Assembly (NCBI GenBank): GCA_021432635.1
Contig: MU270063.1
Coordinates: 1 to 64,000, forward strand
Direction of reading: 5' to 3'
Origin: Thozetella sp. PMI_491
Lineage: Eukaryota; Ascomycota; Sordariomycetes; Chaetosphaeriales; Chaetosphaeriaceae
DNA: 64,000 nucleotides
Every line of letters begins with the position of its first letter. The stretch's first letter is position 1. Under the pieces are notes generated by a model. That model had not been told where the DNA came from, searched no databases, and was given only the letters and a program-made list of their open reading frames with translations. The position numbers and the translations under genes were made by a program. This document shows, in pieces, positions 44,479 through 54,816 of the stretch.

Positions 44479-45914
44479 TGGAGGCTCCAAGGGATGTTCA
44501 GGGTCCTTCCAGTCTTGTCATATCCGTCGGAAAGCCGCGGCGGGGTGTGGGGGGTGGCACACAGCCGGTAAGGTAGAGCAACAGGTGCAGCAGATCTCTT
44601 TTTCGCCCTGTTTGCCTACCGATCGTAATTGCCTTGTTTCAGGGTCGAGTCAGCCCGGTTCGCCTAGTAGACAACCTTGGTCTCCATGGGAGCAGCTTCC
44701 CGCCACCCGCTGCCGCCCGCGCCCGTGATCTCCTCGCCCTGCTAGCCAAGCCTTCCCGTGCCTCTCCAGGCGGCAACCAGGGCAATCGGCTAACCTCGGG
44801 CTGTTTTCGACTGTGACGAAAACCGCCCGCAGCCAGTCAAGGCCACTGTGTCACAGAGTCCGCGAGCAGCGTCAAAGGCGCCTGGCAGGCACCGAGTTAG
44901 TCATAGGATCCACCCAGCTGGTGGCCAGCGAACCCTTACCCAGGAACAATCCAGCCCTACGTCATCGTCTGGTGACTGTCGATTCAGCAGAGGCGGCTTT
45001 TGCGCCGGGCACGTTGGAATTTTTTTTTAGAACGCTCTCTCCGCCCTGGCGCAGGTGAAGAAGGTCCCATCCCGTACGTTTTGCGTCCTCGCAGTGAGCG
45101 GATGACGGCACCGGCTTCTGACCCTTTTTTTTTTAATTCTTGCCTCAGGCTGCACCAACCCCGCGCCGCAATCCGTCCAAGCATCCCTCCGGCTTTCGCC
45201 GGGTTCCAGGGTCACTTTCAGTCTCACCAGCAGCCTCTGCACGCCCAGAGGTGCGACAGTACCCCTCACTCGCCCCTTCTAGGCTCTCGCCGTCGGTCGA
45301 GAGGCAAAGTTCGTCGAGATCAGCAAGGAAGTAGAGGTGCATCGCTAGCACGGGGCCCCGGCAGAAGCCAGGCCGTCCCCCCACGAGATTCGAGTGAATA
45401 GTCCCACGTAGTTGGTCCAAAGAGGCAATTACCCAATGCTTAAAACTCATGTCCCAGCTCTCATTGGAAGTGCGGCTCCCCCACCAGCCCTGCGTGCTGC
45501 AGCGCTGCGGGGAAGTGATGCACCCCCAAAAGTGGCTCCTGCGTCGGACCCCTCTTGGCCCCGTACAAGCCGTATGGGATGGCTTCAACTTTGCGCTGCG
45601 CTTGCCCGTTTTCGTGGGCGCGAGCATACCAAGCATGCCACACCTCTGCCCATCCCACCCGGGAATGTGAGACCTTAGGCGCCCTCGTCGCCCGTGCGGC
45701 GGCCCTTCTCTGATGGGTGGATGCCACTGGATGGCTCTTGCGGCCCAGCAAATCGGCTCCTTGGCCGACCTCACTCCGCGACACCGACCAAGGTTTGCGC
45801 CCTCCCGATTCGCTGCCCTCGCTGCGCATTCCGCATGACACACCCTTTCACCTAAAGACGGCGGATGGACGAACCTTGCCACCTCGGGGGGCAGAGACAC
45901 ACTTTTCTCCGCCT

Positions 45915-46150
45915 ACTTTATAGGCACCCTCGTCACCCTCCTTTCTCCTGCTCACCCCTCGTCTACCGACAAATCTTCTTATTCAATCCCATCAGCTGTC
46001 CGCAAATCAAACCACCCAAGCTCTCATTCTACTAATCAGCCTCGAACGGACCAGAGAACAAAGCACCAGCCAGTCTTTCCACACTTCCACCATTCTCCAG
46101 CCTACTCCCCTCAGGAACCGCTTTCATCGTCCGAACCCCCGCTATTCAAA
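45915..46150 (+). promoter_or_regulatory. TATA-like element and CT-rich leader of the 33-residue mini-protein
   Basis: TTTATAG occurs about 235 bp before the ATG at 46151 and is followed by a long C/T-rich, G-poor stretch, the usual look of the transcription start and leader of strongly expressed genes in filamentous fungi. The ATG context TTCAAAATGCC is favourable. Confidence 0.5.
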
Positions 46151-46252
46151 ATGCCTCCCTACCCTACTCACTGCTGCAAGTGCGGAGGCATGTTCGTCAT
46201 CAGCAACTCGTGTGCCCACTGCAAGCACGACGAGTGTGAAGACTGCATGTAA
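46151..46252 (+). CDS. 33-residue Cys-rich mini-protein (zinc-ribbon-like)
   Basis: A complete 34-codon frame: starts MPPYPTHCCKCGG and ends HDECEDCM. It has eight cysteines and three histidines in 33 residues, in pairs: C8/C9 and C11 (CxxC as C8-C-K-C11), C21-x-x-C24, then C29-x-x-C32 with H23, H26 nearby. This spacing is that of a small treble-clef or zinc-ribbon knuckle, so structural zinc binding is the best guess. No signal peptide. It is far below usual gene-finder length limits, yet sits behind a TATA-like element and CT-rich leader and has good start context. Similar tiny Cys-pair proteins occur in fungal genomes, usually without function. Metal storage is a less likely alternative. 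Confidence 0.6.
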   Translation: MPPYPTHCCKCGGMFVISNSCAHCKHDECEDCM

Positions 46253-47708
46253 ACACCGTCTGCCCGGGCTGCCCTCTTCTTCATCCATGGCCCCGCCGGG
46301 CGGGAAGAAGGGCGACGGAAGCGGCCAAAGACCAACAACTAATTATTGCGTCCACGACATGGCTTGACTTCGTATTTGCGCGCGCCGGCGTTCGGGATTC
46401 AAGATTGGACGCCATCTTCACTTATACGCCACCCGGGTCGACACACGCCTTTTTCGTTGGTGTGACGGGGATTCTGGGCTGGGATTCTGACTAGGGTACC
46501 TAGACAGGTGGTTTGCTTTCGGTCAAGTTGAGAGAGACATGATACCCGATACCCGATACCCCAGGATCTTCCAAACTCAAAAAGCGAGCGTCGTTTTGTT
46601 AGTTGGGCGTCTTGAGACATGCACGAGTTCGGGGGATTTAGCACCCCACAAAGCACCTTCCACCCAGCCTCAAATAAAACAATTTTAAAACCGCAGCGCA
46701 GGCGCCTTTTGTGCTAGTGAGATTGTGTGTTAAACATATTGACAGTCTCTCATCTCATTCCGTCCTGAAAAGAAGCCGCCGTATTGTCTGTCTTGGATGC
46801 GTGACGAGGATAGCGTGGGTCATCGTCGCGACCTTACAGGGGGAGATTTTCATGGAGGATAGACAAAGAAGCACGCGGAGTAGGACCCTTGCTTGTCATG
46901 CGATAGTCTTGCTCTAGCATCGTGATGAACCGTGGTTAGCAATAAGAACTCGTGGCTGGACTGGAATGGCTATGTGGAAAGTATATATGCCGACTCCTGT
47001 CAAAAAGAAAGCTACGTAGGTACTTAACCCGATGAGGCTCGGCCCGGGACGGGTGGAGGAGAAGGTGCTCAGCGCTTCGACAATGCTTTGCATGCCGATC
47101 CACTGGCACCCAGGGTTTTCAAACAGACTCGATGCTGGCAGCAATTGCCCTCGAAACAGCCAGGAATATCCGAAATAGGGGCTCTGTTTACTTGTCCATC
47201 ACGCTCCGGCCCCACAAGGTCCAGTCCCAACGGCCGTTACGGGACCGGGGTTGCCAAACTTGCAAACCGGGCGCGATCAGACGGCCACACCCGCGAGCGA
47301 TGGCCAGAGCAGCCCGACACAGCCATCATGGCAACACGGCGCAGAAATTTAGGTAAACAGGACGCTCGTGAAGCACATGAGCTGGCAGTTGCCATGGTGA
47401 GTCTCGTTTCAAAAGCTGCAGATTACAGAACGGCGACGAATGGGATGCGCGACTGTTTGGGGTCATCGTGCTCTGGTTGGCTGCCACAGCTGGCATCAGC
47501 TGCAACGAGTGTCGGCTGGCCAATTCTGCGGACCCACCTCAGCCAATCATAAACCAAGACCCCACCATCAATTTTGTAGGGTTTTGTAGCCCTCAGCCGA
47601 ATTTTAGCTCTGGATCCTCGAGTGGCCTCGAAATTTCATTCAACTCGTGACGACGGTGACCAGTCCTTTCGCCAAACCACCAACGTGACTTGATCCAACA
47701 CCTTCACA
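46253..47708. other. Intergenic region between mini-protein and eL13 genes
   Basis: About 1.45 kb, no supported gene. It holds the mini-gene 3' flank on the left and the eL13 promoter on the right. A repeated GATACCC unit occurs three times near 46540-46561. Confidence 0.55.
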
Positions 47709-48715
47709 ATGGCGATCAAGCACAACCAGCAGCTTCCCCACAACCGTGAGCCTCCCCCCTGATGTCCACGATGGCCTTGCCGGCGCCAAATGGCCAGAGG
47801 AGGACGAGACTGACCATCATCGACAGACTTCCGCAAGGATTGGCAGCGCCGAGTGCGGGTTCACTTCGACCAGGTGCGTACGGGCGACACGATGATGGAT
47901 CCAGGAATGGCAGAGTTGGTTCTAACAATGTGATGATTAGCCCGGCAAGAAGGCCTCCCGCCGCGTCGCCCGCCGTGCGAAGGCCGCCGCTGTTGCTCCC
48001 CGCCCCGTCGACAAGCTCAGGCCCGTTGTACGATGTATGTTTCTCTCGCCTCGACAGGCTTTCCGCTCTCCGCTCTCTCGCTCGAACTCTCGAAATTTGC
48101 CACGCAAATGACGTCCTGGGAGGCTGGGCAAAGACCTGGATCCGTGGAAGCAGACTGGACTAACCGATCCAAACAGGCCCTAGCCTCAAGTACAACCGCC
48201 GGGTCCGCACCGGCCGCGGCTTCTCGCTCGCCGAGCTCAAGGTACGAAGATATGGCTGGGGGACCACCCGGACACGTAGACCCCATTAGGGTCGTGACAG
48301 GATCGATTGTGGGCTAACCCGTGGACAGGCCGCTGGCATCCCCCGCCTCTACGCTCCCACCGTCGGTATCGCCGTTGACCACCGCCGCGCCAACCTCTCT
48401 GAGGAGGGCCTCGCCGCCAACGTCCAGCGCCTCAAGGATTACAAGGCGCGGTTGATTGTGTTCCCCCGCAAGTCGAACAAGCCCAAGAAGGCCGACACCC
48501 CCAAGGACCAGCAGAAGGCCGAGACCACCCAGAAGCTCGCCGCCCCTCTCGCCCAGGCTTCGGGCTTCAGCGAGATCAAGAAGAGCGACATCCCCAAGGC
48601 GCCCGAGGGTGGTGCCTACCGGACTCTCCGCAACGCCCGATCCGAGGCGCGGTACGCCGGTGCTCGGGAGAAGCGTTTGAGGGACAAGGCCGAGGCCGAG
48701 CAGGCCAAGAAATAA
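47709..48715 (+). CDS. rpl13: 60S ribosomal protein eL13 (L13)
   Basis: Five exons (47709-47745, 47827-47873, 47941-48034, 48177-48241, 48329-48715) encode 209 residues, the usual length for fungal eL13. The spliced N-terminus reads [20 protein letters not shown] and continues [15 protein letters not shown], with [20 protein letters not shown] next and [16 protein letters not shown] later, all highly conserved in eL13. The four introns are GT-AG with good branch sites; several introns clustered near the 5' end are normal for fungal ribosomal protein genes. It is part of the large cytosolic ribosomal subunit. The CT-rich stretch before the ATG (ending ACCTTCACAATGG) suits strong expression. 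It is convergent with the armadillo gene; their stops are about 380 bp apart. Confidence 0.97.
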
Positions 48716-49096
48716 GCGAGGGTATTTGTTGTGCGACGGCGGACATGATGGGCAGATATCTGGCGTGCGTTTGGCTGGTCTGGTCTGGTCTCTCTGCTTT
48801 TTCCTGGTACACCGGACGAGGATGTGGTTTCCCAAAGGGCCGTGTTGTTATTGGGGGCATCGATTTCATTTGCCCAGGACATGGTTCGGAGAGTTAACAA
48901 TGCATCATCGGAACTCGCTAGAGCATCACAAATGAAAAGGAATGGAAAAGCATGCTTGGACAACCACGGCTCGTGATGGCTAGATGTAAGCATTGTGAGC
49001 AGGTACCATGCGCCATTGATCTAGACTGAACGGAGTCATGGACTGCGTGTCTTGCCGGCCCTCGTGACAGATAATAGGGATCTCCCTGGCCGTAGC
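48716..49096. other. Convergent 3' region, eL13 (+) / armadillo gene (-)
   Basis: 380 bp without a gene; transcript ends of both neighbours. Confidence 0.7.
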
Positions 49097-51539
49097 CTAC
49101 TCATTCGCAACAAGCGCCGCCCCCTTCGCCAGCACATCCTCGAAGATCGACCTTCTAATAGGTGGCAGGGTTTCAGTGAAGTTCTTCAGCAGCTCTGCGA
49201 CCAAGACCAACCCATTTTGGCGGTCGACTCTCGCCATGCTAGCCGTCTGTTGCGGATCAGCCTGCTGGGGCTCAAGCCCAAGACTATCTACCAGTTCGGT
49301 GTCCTGAGCCTTCGTTTCCGCATCTCCGGCAGGAAGCACCCGTCCGCTTGTGCCCGTCAGCTGATCCATGAGATCCTCCCCCGTCACGGTCTGTATCAAG
49401 GCCGCGCAGGTTTCAACGGCATTGAGGGCTCGTAGCACAATCAACCCGCCGCCCGCAGAACGACACATCAGCGCGAGGACGAACAGGCCCTCGCTGCGGA
49501 GTGTCGGGAATTTGGTCTGCGACAGCAGCCCAGCGAGCGGCGTGGCCATGTCCGCGTGCACAACATAGAAGTGTGCCCGCCGTTTCTCGTCCTCGGGCGC
49601 ATCTGGAGAGCTGGCCGGGATTCGGACGGGGGTAGAATGACTCCCGAGTATATTTGAACTAAGCTCCCTGGGACCCTCTGATGCGGCTTCAGCCGAGCGG
49701 GAAGCCCCAGGAGGCTTGGTATTGTATGCCAGCGATTCCAAGTCCTCTGTGGCCTTCCACTCATCTGGGAGGATTGGCAGCACCGGGTTTAGGTGTAGAA
49801 CTCGGCAGATTGCCGCTATCGCTCGCGCAACTTCCAGTTTGCTCGGCTCAGCGTCTACGCGGGCCCAGAGATCGATCAGCACGTGCACATTGCTCCGCTC
49901 GTGTGCGGGCGAGTCGGGGTCTGCGCTCAGGGGAGCGCAGATACGGCGAACGTTCTCCGGACATCCGACGAGGAGCAGTCGGGTCAGCGAGATGGCCGCG
50001 AACTGAGTTTGGGGCTGCACGTCAGTGGTGGACCAGAGCCGAGGGAGAGTGGACTGGGGCGGATCGAGCAGCTGGCCGATGAGGGGCTTGTTCGCGGGGG
50101 CGATAGCGAGATTCTTGAGGAACGAGAGGGCCCCGTGGAGAAGTTGGGATGGGGGAGACACGGTCTTGGAGCCGGGGAGTGAAGGAGGGGAGGTCGAGGT
50201 GACAGGGGGGACGCTGCTGTTTGCGAGGATACCAGCTAGGTAAGGATAGACATCGTTGACCAGGGCCGTGCTGGCCTCGTCTGAGCGGGCAAGGTTGCCC
50301 AGGCAGAGGCAGCTGGCCACTTGGAGATGAATAAAGGATGTCCCCAGCCAAGCAACCAGCCTCCTGACCACCTGGCTCTCCAGCGAGTAGAGCGCCACAA
50401 AGTCGGGCAACGACGAGAGGTCGGCAAATATCTGCACAACGACGTTCCACAGCTGCTTCAGATCGGCAGCCTCTTCCGGGTCAGCCTCGGTGAGGTCGAA
50501 CTGGGTGTGCGAGTTGTAGAATGCCCCCTGAAGGATCTCGAAGCCGCCAGAGCGGACGAACGGCGGCTGGAACTGTTCGTTCGTAAGGTAGGCTAAGGCT
50601 ACCGAGACGAGTCCTGTAAACTCCTCCAAATCAAGTGAATAGGCTGGGCTGGTGGCGACGCCGAGCAGCAGAGAAGGCGTCTCCGGCTTGGCGAGACCCA
50701 TCTCGGGATCTAGTGATGTTAGAGATAGCCGGCGATGCGTCATTCAAATTGTCACTCACCTTGCGTGACGAGCAGGCCGAGGATCTTGCAGATGAGACCA
50801 AGCAAGGGCTGGAACTGCAAGAGCCTGTGGCCCGAGAGGATGCCGACGAGCACGTTGCCGAGGCCGGCTTTGGACGCCTGCAGCTGAGCGGGCTCTGCCG
50901 AGAGTCAGATCACAAGTCTTCAACACTGGCATAAGGGAACTTGGCGAACCGTAGTCAACACATATGTTGAATATCACGGGGATCGCGAAGGAGAGGATTC
51001 CGTCGTCGTCAAGCAACCTGAGCAAGGAACCCTCTAGAACACGCGACTCGACCACCTTGGCCCGATTCTCGTCTGCCAACCTATCGTTAGAACTATTTTC
51101 TCCTCATCAGTCGGTGGGAAGCCATGCCGGTGTCTGCGCTGGAGTTGCCTATCACTCGCAAGCTCTGGATTGTCAGACGCTGACCTAGGCCACCCTGGGA
51201 GAGAAGGTCCAAGAAGAACTCGAGGATACCGGATTCACCCAGTGGCACTCTCCAAGAAGCTATAGACGATAGATCGTTAGTCTCAGACGTCGACCAGCTG
51301 GTTTGGGGGGTCTTGCCATCGCGGCTCCCGTCGCCAATTTTCTCAGCCAGCAGCTCGAGGTCAGCGGATCCGGTCTCATGGGCGTGCCGAACGGCGGAGA
51401 GAACATCTTTCAGCTTGAGAGCCTTCCATACGCTCTCTTCCGCCGTGATCCCCTCATCGCCAGCGGGACCAAGTGTAGCGAATCCGAGGTCAACCTTCTG
51501 CTGGAAGAGAGCCTCGACGGCCTCCGGTCCCATGCTCAT
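49097..51539 (-). CDS. Armadillo-repeat GTPase regulator, SmgGDS (RAP1GDS1)-like
   Basis: Four exons (51128-51539, 50950-51072, 50760-50894, 49097-50709) encode 760 residues. The start at 51539 (MSMGPEAVEAL) is the first ATG of the frame. Armadillo-type helices run through the protein: RLTIQSLRVIGNSSADT, LQVASCLCLGNLARSDEAST, LSFLKNLAIAPANKPLIG, and LRSEGLFVLALM. The block GNSSADT|DENRAKVVE, made by splicing, is the hallmark of SmgGDS proteins; in animals these bind prenylated Rho/Rap GTPases as chaperones and weak exchange factors. To form this block intron 1 (51073-51127) must use a GC donor (ACCG|GCATGG) with branch TTCTAAC and acceptor GGCAG. Cytosolic role in small-GTPase trafficking is inferred from the family. 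Confidence 0.85.
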
Positions 51540-52008
51540 GGTGCGCCTCCGTTTCAAGGCCGACGTGCTCGAGAATCCAGCGCCACGGAGCGCTGTTGAC
51601 CGGCAAAACAACCAAGTCGGATTATAATGCGTGAAAGGTCTCGCGTTTCAAGCATGCAGCTTTTGGATCTTGCTCTAAGCGCGGCCTCGAAGCTTGCAGG
51701 CACCAGTGACCGTTTGTCAACTGGGACTTCGGTGGGAAACGGCCTACGGAGCCGGGGCCAGGAGCCTGAGGTCCGTGCGCACCGCATAAAATCCCGTCTC
51801 TGAATGCTCGGAAGGCCCCGAGCCGCCGAGCTGCGAGCTGCCGGGGATTCTATTGTGGTCGTCACTTCAAGCAGCATAAGATCATACGAGCTAGATGTCC
51901 CCAAGCACTACAACGGTATGCTACATTTTATCGGTATAGTAGTAGTACACTGGGAGCGGCTGTTCCCCCTGTTGGTATAGGTACAAAGGGCCGAGAGGGG
52001 CGAAAGAC
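51540..52008. other. Upstream region of the SmgGDS-like gene, 3' flank of mL50
   Basis: 470 bp with no supported gene. No clear TATA box. Confidence 0.6.
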
Positions 52009-53226
52009 TTAGGCCCGTCCAGCTGCCCACTTCCGCTCGACTGCTTCCCCGTGGCCGCTGGCGCCAATAACAGGCAGGCCGCGCTTCTCCAGCTCCTGCG
52101 TGATGACCTTCCAGCGTCCCACCATCTTCTCCTTGTCAATGGGAGTGACCCTCCTGCTGTACGTGGAGACATTGGGCAGGCTTTCCAGGCTACCTTTCAG
52201 TTCCAGCTCCTCGGCCAGCTTCTTGGGCTTCTCGGCTCTGAGGAGCTGGCTAAGAAGGGTCGAGATAGAGTTGATGTTGATTTGCTTGGCATCCGGAATG
52301 ACTTGGCCGGACAGCTGCTGGATACGCTTGATCACCTGGACGAGGTCAGAATTTGGGGACAGCCTCGGGGCATCGACTAATACACATACCGCAAATTTTA
52401 GCCAGGGATCCGTCAGACTGGCGGTCTTCCAGCTGTGGTCCCAGGACTTGACGAGCTTCTGGGCGTCCTCGACCGGTATGGGTTCCTCCCATGCGGAGTC
52501 CTCTTCACCCACGACGTTGTTGGAGATCTCGGAGACATTCCCGGTCAGCTTCACCGAGCCATCTGCTCCCACTTCGATCTTTGCTTGCAGGGCTGTGGCG
52601 ACGTGGCTGGTGTCGTGATCGGCCTTGCCGCCTATCCTCCAAGACTCGGCCAGGGAGTCTTTCCCCGCGACCTCGCTCACCGCCAGGGCCTCCACAAGCG
52701 CCCTCCTCGTAATTGTCTCGAGAACAGCCGCGTTGGTGACCTTGTCAAATGGTTTGAAGCCGAAATAGCTCTTCGACTCGGGCCAGGCATTCGGCCTCTC
52801 CCAGAATTCCGCCCAGCCGCCGACCTCCTCCAGGCCCTCACCAGACTGCGCAGGTGTATAGTTGGGATCCGTGACTTCGCTCAAAAGCGGCGCTCGCTCG
52901 AATTGCCGGGGAATGGGCAGATCCGTCTCAACCCCTAGCTCGTCAGGTTCCTCGAGCTCCCGAAGCTCATTCTTTTCCTCGGGGCTGGAAGCGGCGGCGG
53001 TGTCTTTTTGCCGCAAAGAGCTGCTAGAGAAGGCTCGCTGTTGCCTTGCTAGCCATGTCTGTTCGTTGGAGGTTGAAATGCGCACTGGGAGCTTCCGGCT
53101 CGCGGTCGCGTGCAGCTCGCGTTGCAGGCGGGCAGCGGAAGATGCGAAGGACGGAGAGACCGAAGCGGAGGGAGACGCACAAGAGAACCCGGGAGCAGAG
53201 CTCCGCAGACGTTGTAACCGGCGCAT
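52009..53226 (-). CDS. Mitochondrial large-subunit ribosomal protein mL50
   Basis: Two exons (52390-53226 and 52009-52335) encode 387 residues. The N-terminal 50 residues are rich in Arg, Ser and Ala without acidic residues (MRRLQRLRSSAPGFSCASPS), a mitochondrial presequence. The C-terminal 120 residues match the mL50 family: LTDPWLKFAV, KRIQQLSGQVIPDA, LPNVSTYSRRVTPIDKEKMV, GRWKVITQELEKRGLPV. The 54-bp intron (52336-52389; GTATGT, branch CTGAC, CCAG) has no in-frame stop, so the unspliced frame is open; I removed it because it would break the conserved LKFAV-KRIQQL join. The product works in the mitochondrial 54S subunit. Start codons of this gene and the COX14-like gene are 655 bp apart and divergent. 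Confidence 0.85.
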   Translation of the reverse strand: MRRLQRLRSSAPGFSCASPSASVSPSFASSAARLQRELHATASRKLPVRISTSNEQTWLARQQRAFSSSSLRQKDTAAASSPEEKNELRELEEPDELGVETDLPIPRQFERAPLLSEVTDPNYTPAQSGEGLEEVGGWAEFWERPNAWPESKSYFGFKPFDKVTNAAVLETITRRALVEALAVSEVAGKDSLAESWRIGGKADHDTSHVATALQAKIEVGADGSVKLTGNVSEISNNVVGEEDSAWEEPIPVEDAQKLVKSWDHSWKTASLTDPWLKFAVCVLVDAPRLSPNSDLVQVIKRIQQLSGQVIPDAKQININSISTLLSQLLRAEKPKKLAEELELKGSLESLPNVSTYSRRVTPIDKEKMVGRWKVITQELEKRGLPVIGASGHGEAVERKWAAGRA

Positions 53227-53881
53227 TGTGTCTGTCGGGTTTCGTCGACGGTGGTGATTGTCGTGCTCAAAACCAAACCACGATTCGAAGACTCGGACAG
53301 CTCCGTCAAAATTTCAACTCGAGGTACACGCTGCCAAAAATGGACTACTGGACCCACTATTTATAGAAACCTGGAAAGCCCCCGACAAATGCATTTAATG
53401 CGGGGCATATGCAGTTTTCGAATATTATTCCCGACCATCCATGCAGCTTCCAGCGTTATCGGAGAATCGCCTATGGTGAGATACTTTTTTATTCAGTCGT
53501 CGGTGGTATCAAGATTCGATAGGTTGGAGATTGTTGCAGCACTAAGTTGCTTCAACATCCAAGTCTAAAACGCGAACCTCTTGTAGGAGACAGTGGAGCG
53601 TAAGGTCAATTCAGCAAATCAGAGGCCAGAATCCTCGCAGGAGATGCTCTATGATGACCAGCCAATCATAGCATAAGCATTCCTGGTAGCTCCGGCGGGC
53701 GCCACACGTGGCTCGTGCCATGTCGAAAAATCTCCTGACTTTTTGCTAGCTGATCGAACGAAAGCGAAAGCTCCCTGAGCTCCCACAGCCCGGAAAAAAC
53801 CGCCAGGGTTCTCATTGCAGAGCGGCACCCTCACCAATTGGCCTCGGAACGCCCGTCGACGGGAGCAGCCAGACCTTTGCG
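53227..53881. promoter_or_regulatory. Shared divergent promoter, mL50 (-) / COX14-like (+)
   Basis: A 655-bp gap between the start codons of two genes for mitochondrial proteins. No coding frame supported and no TATA box clear on either side. Confidence 0.55.
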
Positions 53882-54816
53882 ATGCCCATCTCCAGCACCC
53901 CGCGTAGCGTCTCGGACGCGACGCGGTTCACGGCGACCACCCCCCATGCGAGCTCCAAGGCCGCGGCCGGCTCACGATTCACGCCGCCGAGCAATGCTCC
54001 GGCAGGAGGAGCAGGGGGGGAGCCCAAGGGAGCCCCTATGAGCGAGACGCCAGCGCAGCGGGTGCAGAGGTTACGAGCTGCCCACCTGAGGGCGAAGGCG
54101 GCACAGGGCTCGCGGTTTGACAGGGTGATCGAGATGGGGCGACGCATCTTCGACTCAGCGCACAAGGCAACGGTGGTTGGCCTTGTTGGCCTGACAGGTG
54201 AGTTTCTCCATGCCTGCGACCTCCCAGGAGCAGCACCAACCAGCCCCATGTGTTCCATACGGCTCACTGACACTCTACAGCCATCACGGGCCTCGTCACC
54301 GTCTACACCGCAGTCGACATGCTCGCGTTCAACAGGAAGCGCCGGAACGAATTCATCGAGGCCCAGAAGGCCATGGAGGCTGACAGTCTCGAGGCTGCCC
54401 GTCTCGCGTACATGACCAACAAGGCCACGGAGGAGCAGATCCAGCTAGTCGAGGAGGCAAACGCCCGCGAAATGGCAGCTGATAGCCACATCTTCAAGAT
54501 GCCGGCCGTGATCGGAGCGCCGCGGCCCGCTGGCGCCGATTCACAACCATCAAGCGTGCCACTGAGCTCCGCCACCGCAGACCAAGGGGCCGAAGCGCCA
54601 GCAGGGCAGAAGCAGGGCGGCCTGGGGAGCTGGCTATTTGGATCTCTCAAGAAGCAGGACGAAGGCCTCAGCGGAGCCAAGCCACAGAGTTTGAGCGAAC
54701 AGGCGAAGCAGGCGTTTGAGAACGAGAGAGTGAACCAGAGGAATGGCGGTCCGTTGGACCGGGTAGGCCTGGCCGAGCAGCCTGCAGCGGAACCGAAGAA
54801 AAAGGGCTGGTGGTAA
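53882..54816 (+). CDS. Probable mitochondrial cytochrome c oxidase assembly protein (COX14-like)
   Basis: Two exons (53882-54197 and 54281-54816) encode 283 residues. The N-terminal 65 residues are Ala/Pro/Arg-rich and low in acidic residues, compatible with mitochondrial targeting. A conserved core follows: RFDRVIEMGRRIFDSAHKAT, then one membrane helix VVGLVGLTAITGLVTVYTAV formed across the intron, then a basic helix FNRKRRNEFIEAQK. This 'R-x-x-V-x-G-L-x-G-L' plus single-span layout is that of COX14-type assembly factors, which act at the inner membrane on Cox1 translation and assembly. The long C-terminal tail (from about residue 160) is low complexity and ends in EPKKKGWW. Family assignment is moderate; a single-span inner-membrane protein is safer. 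Confidence 0.7.

Larger units (their letters stand above)
43194..46150. other. 3-kb intergenic region, leader of the 46.15-kb mini-gene at right
   Basis: No supported gene. A CAG/CAC microsatellite-like tract lies at about 44438-44478, a T run at about 45125-45134 and a shorter one near 45019-45027. A 251-codon minus frame at 45145-45900 has no recognisable content. The last 235 bp (from the TTTATAG at 45917) are strongly CT-rich and look like a promoter plus leader for the mini-protein. Confidence 0.5.

Noticed and set aside
45145-45900. 251-codon open frame on the minus strand
   Set aside because: Composition is random-looking and high in Arg, Gly and Trp; no motif or intron signals support it. 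Likely a chance frame in G+C-rich DNA.
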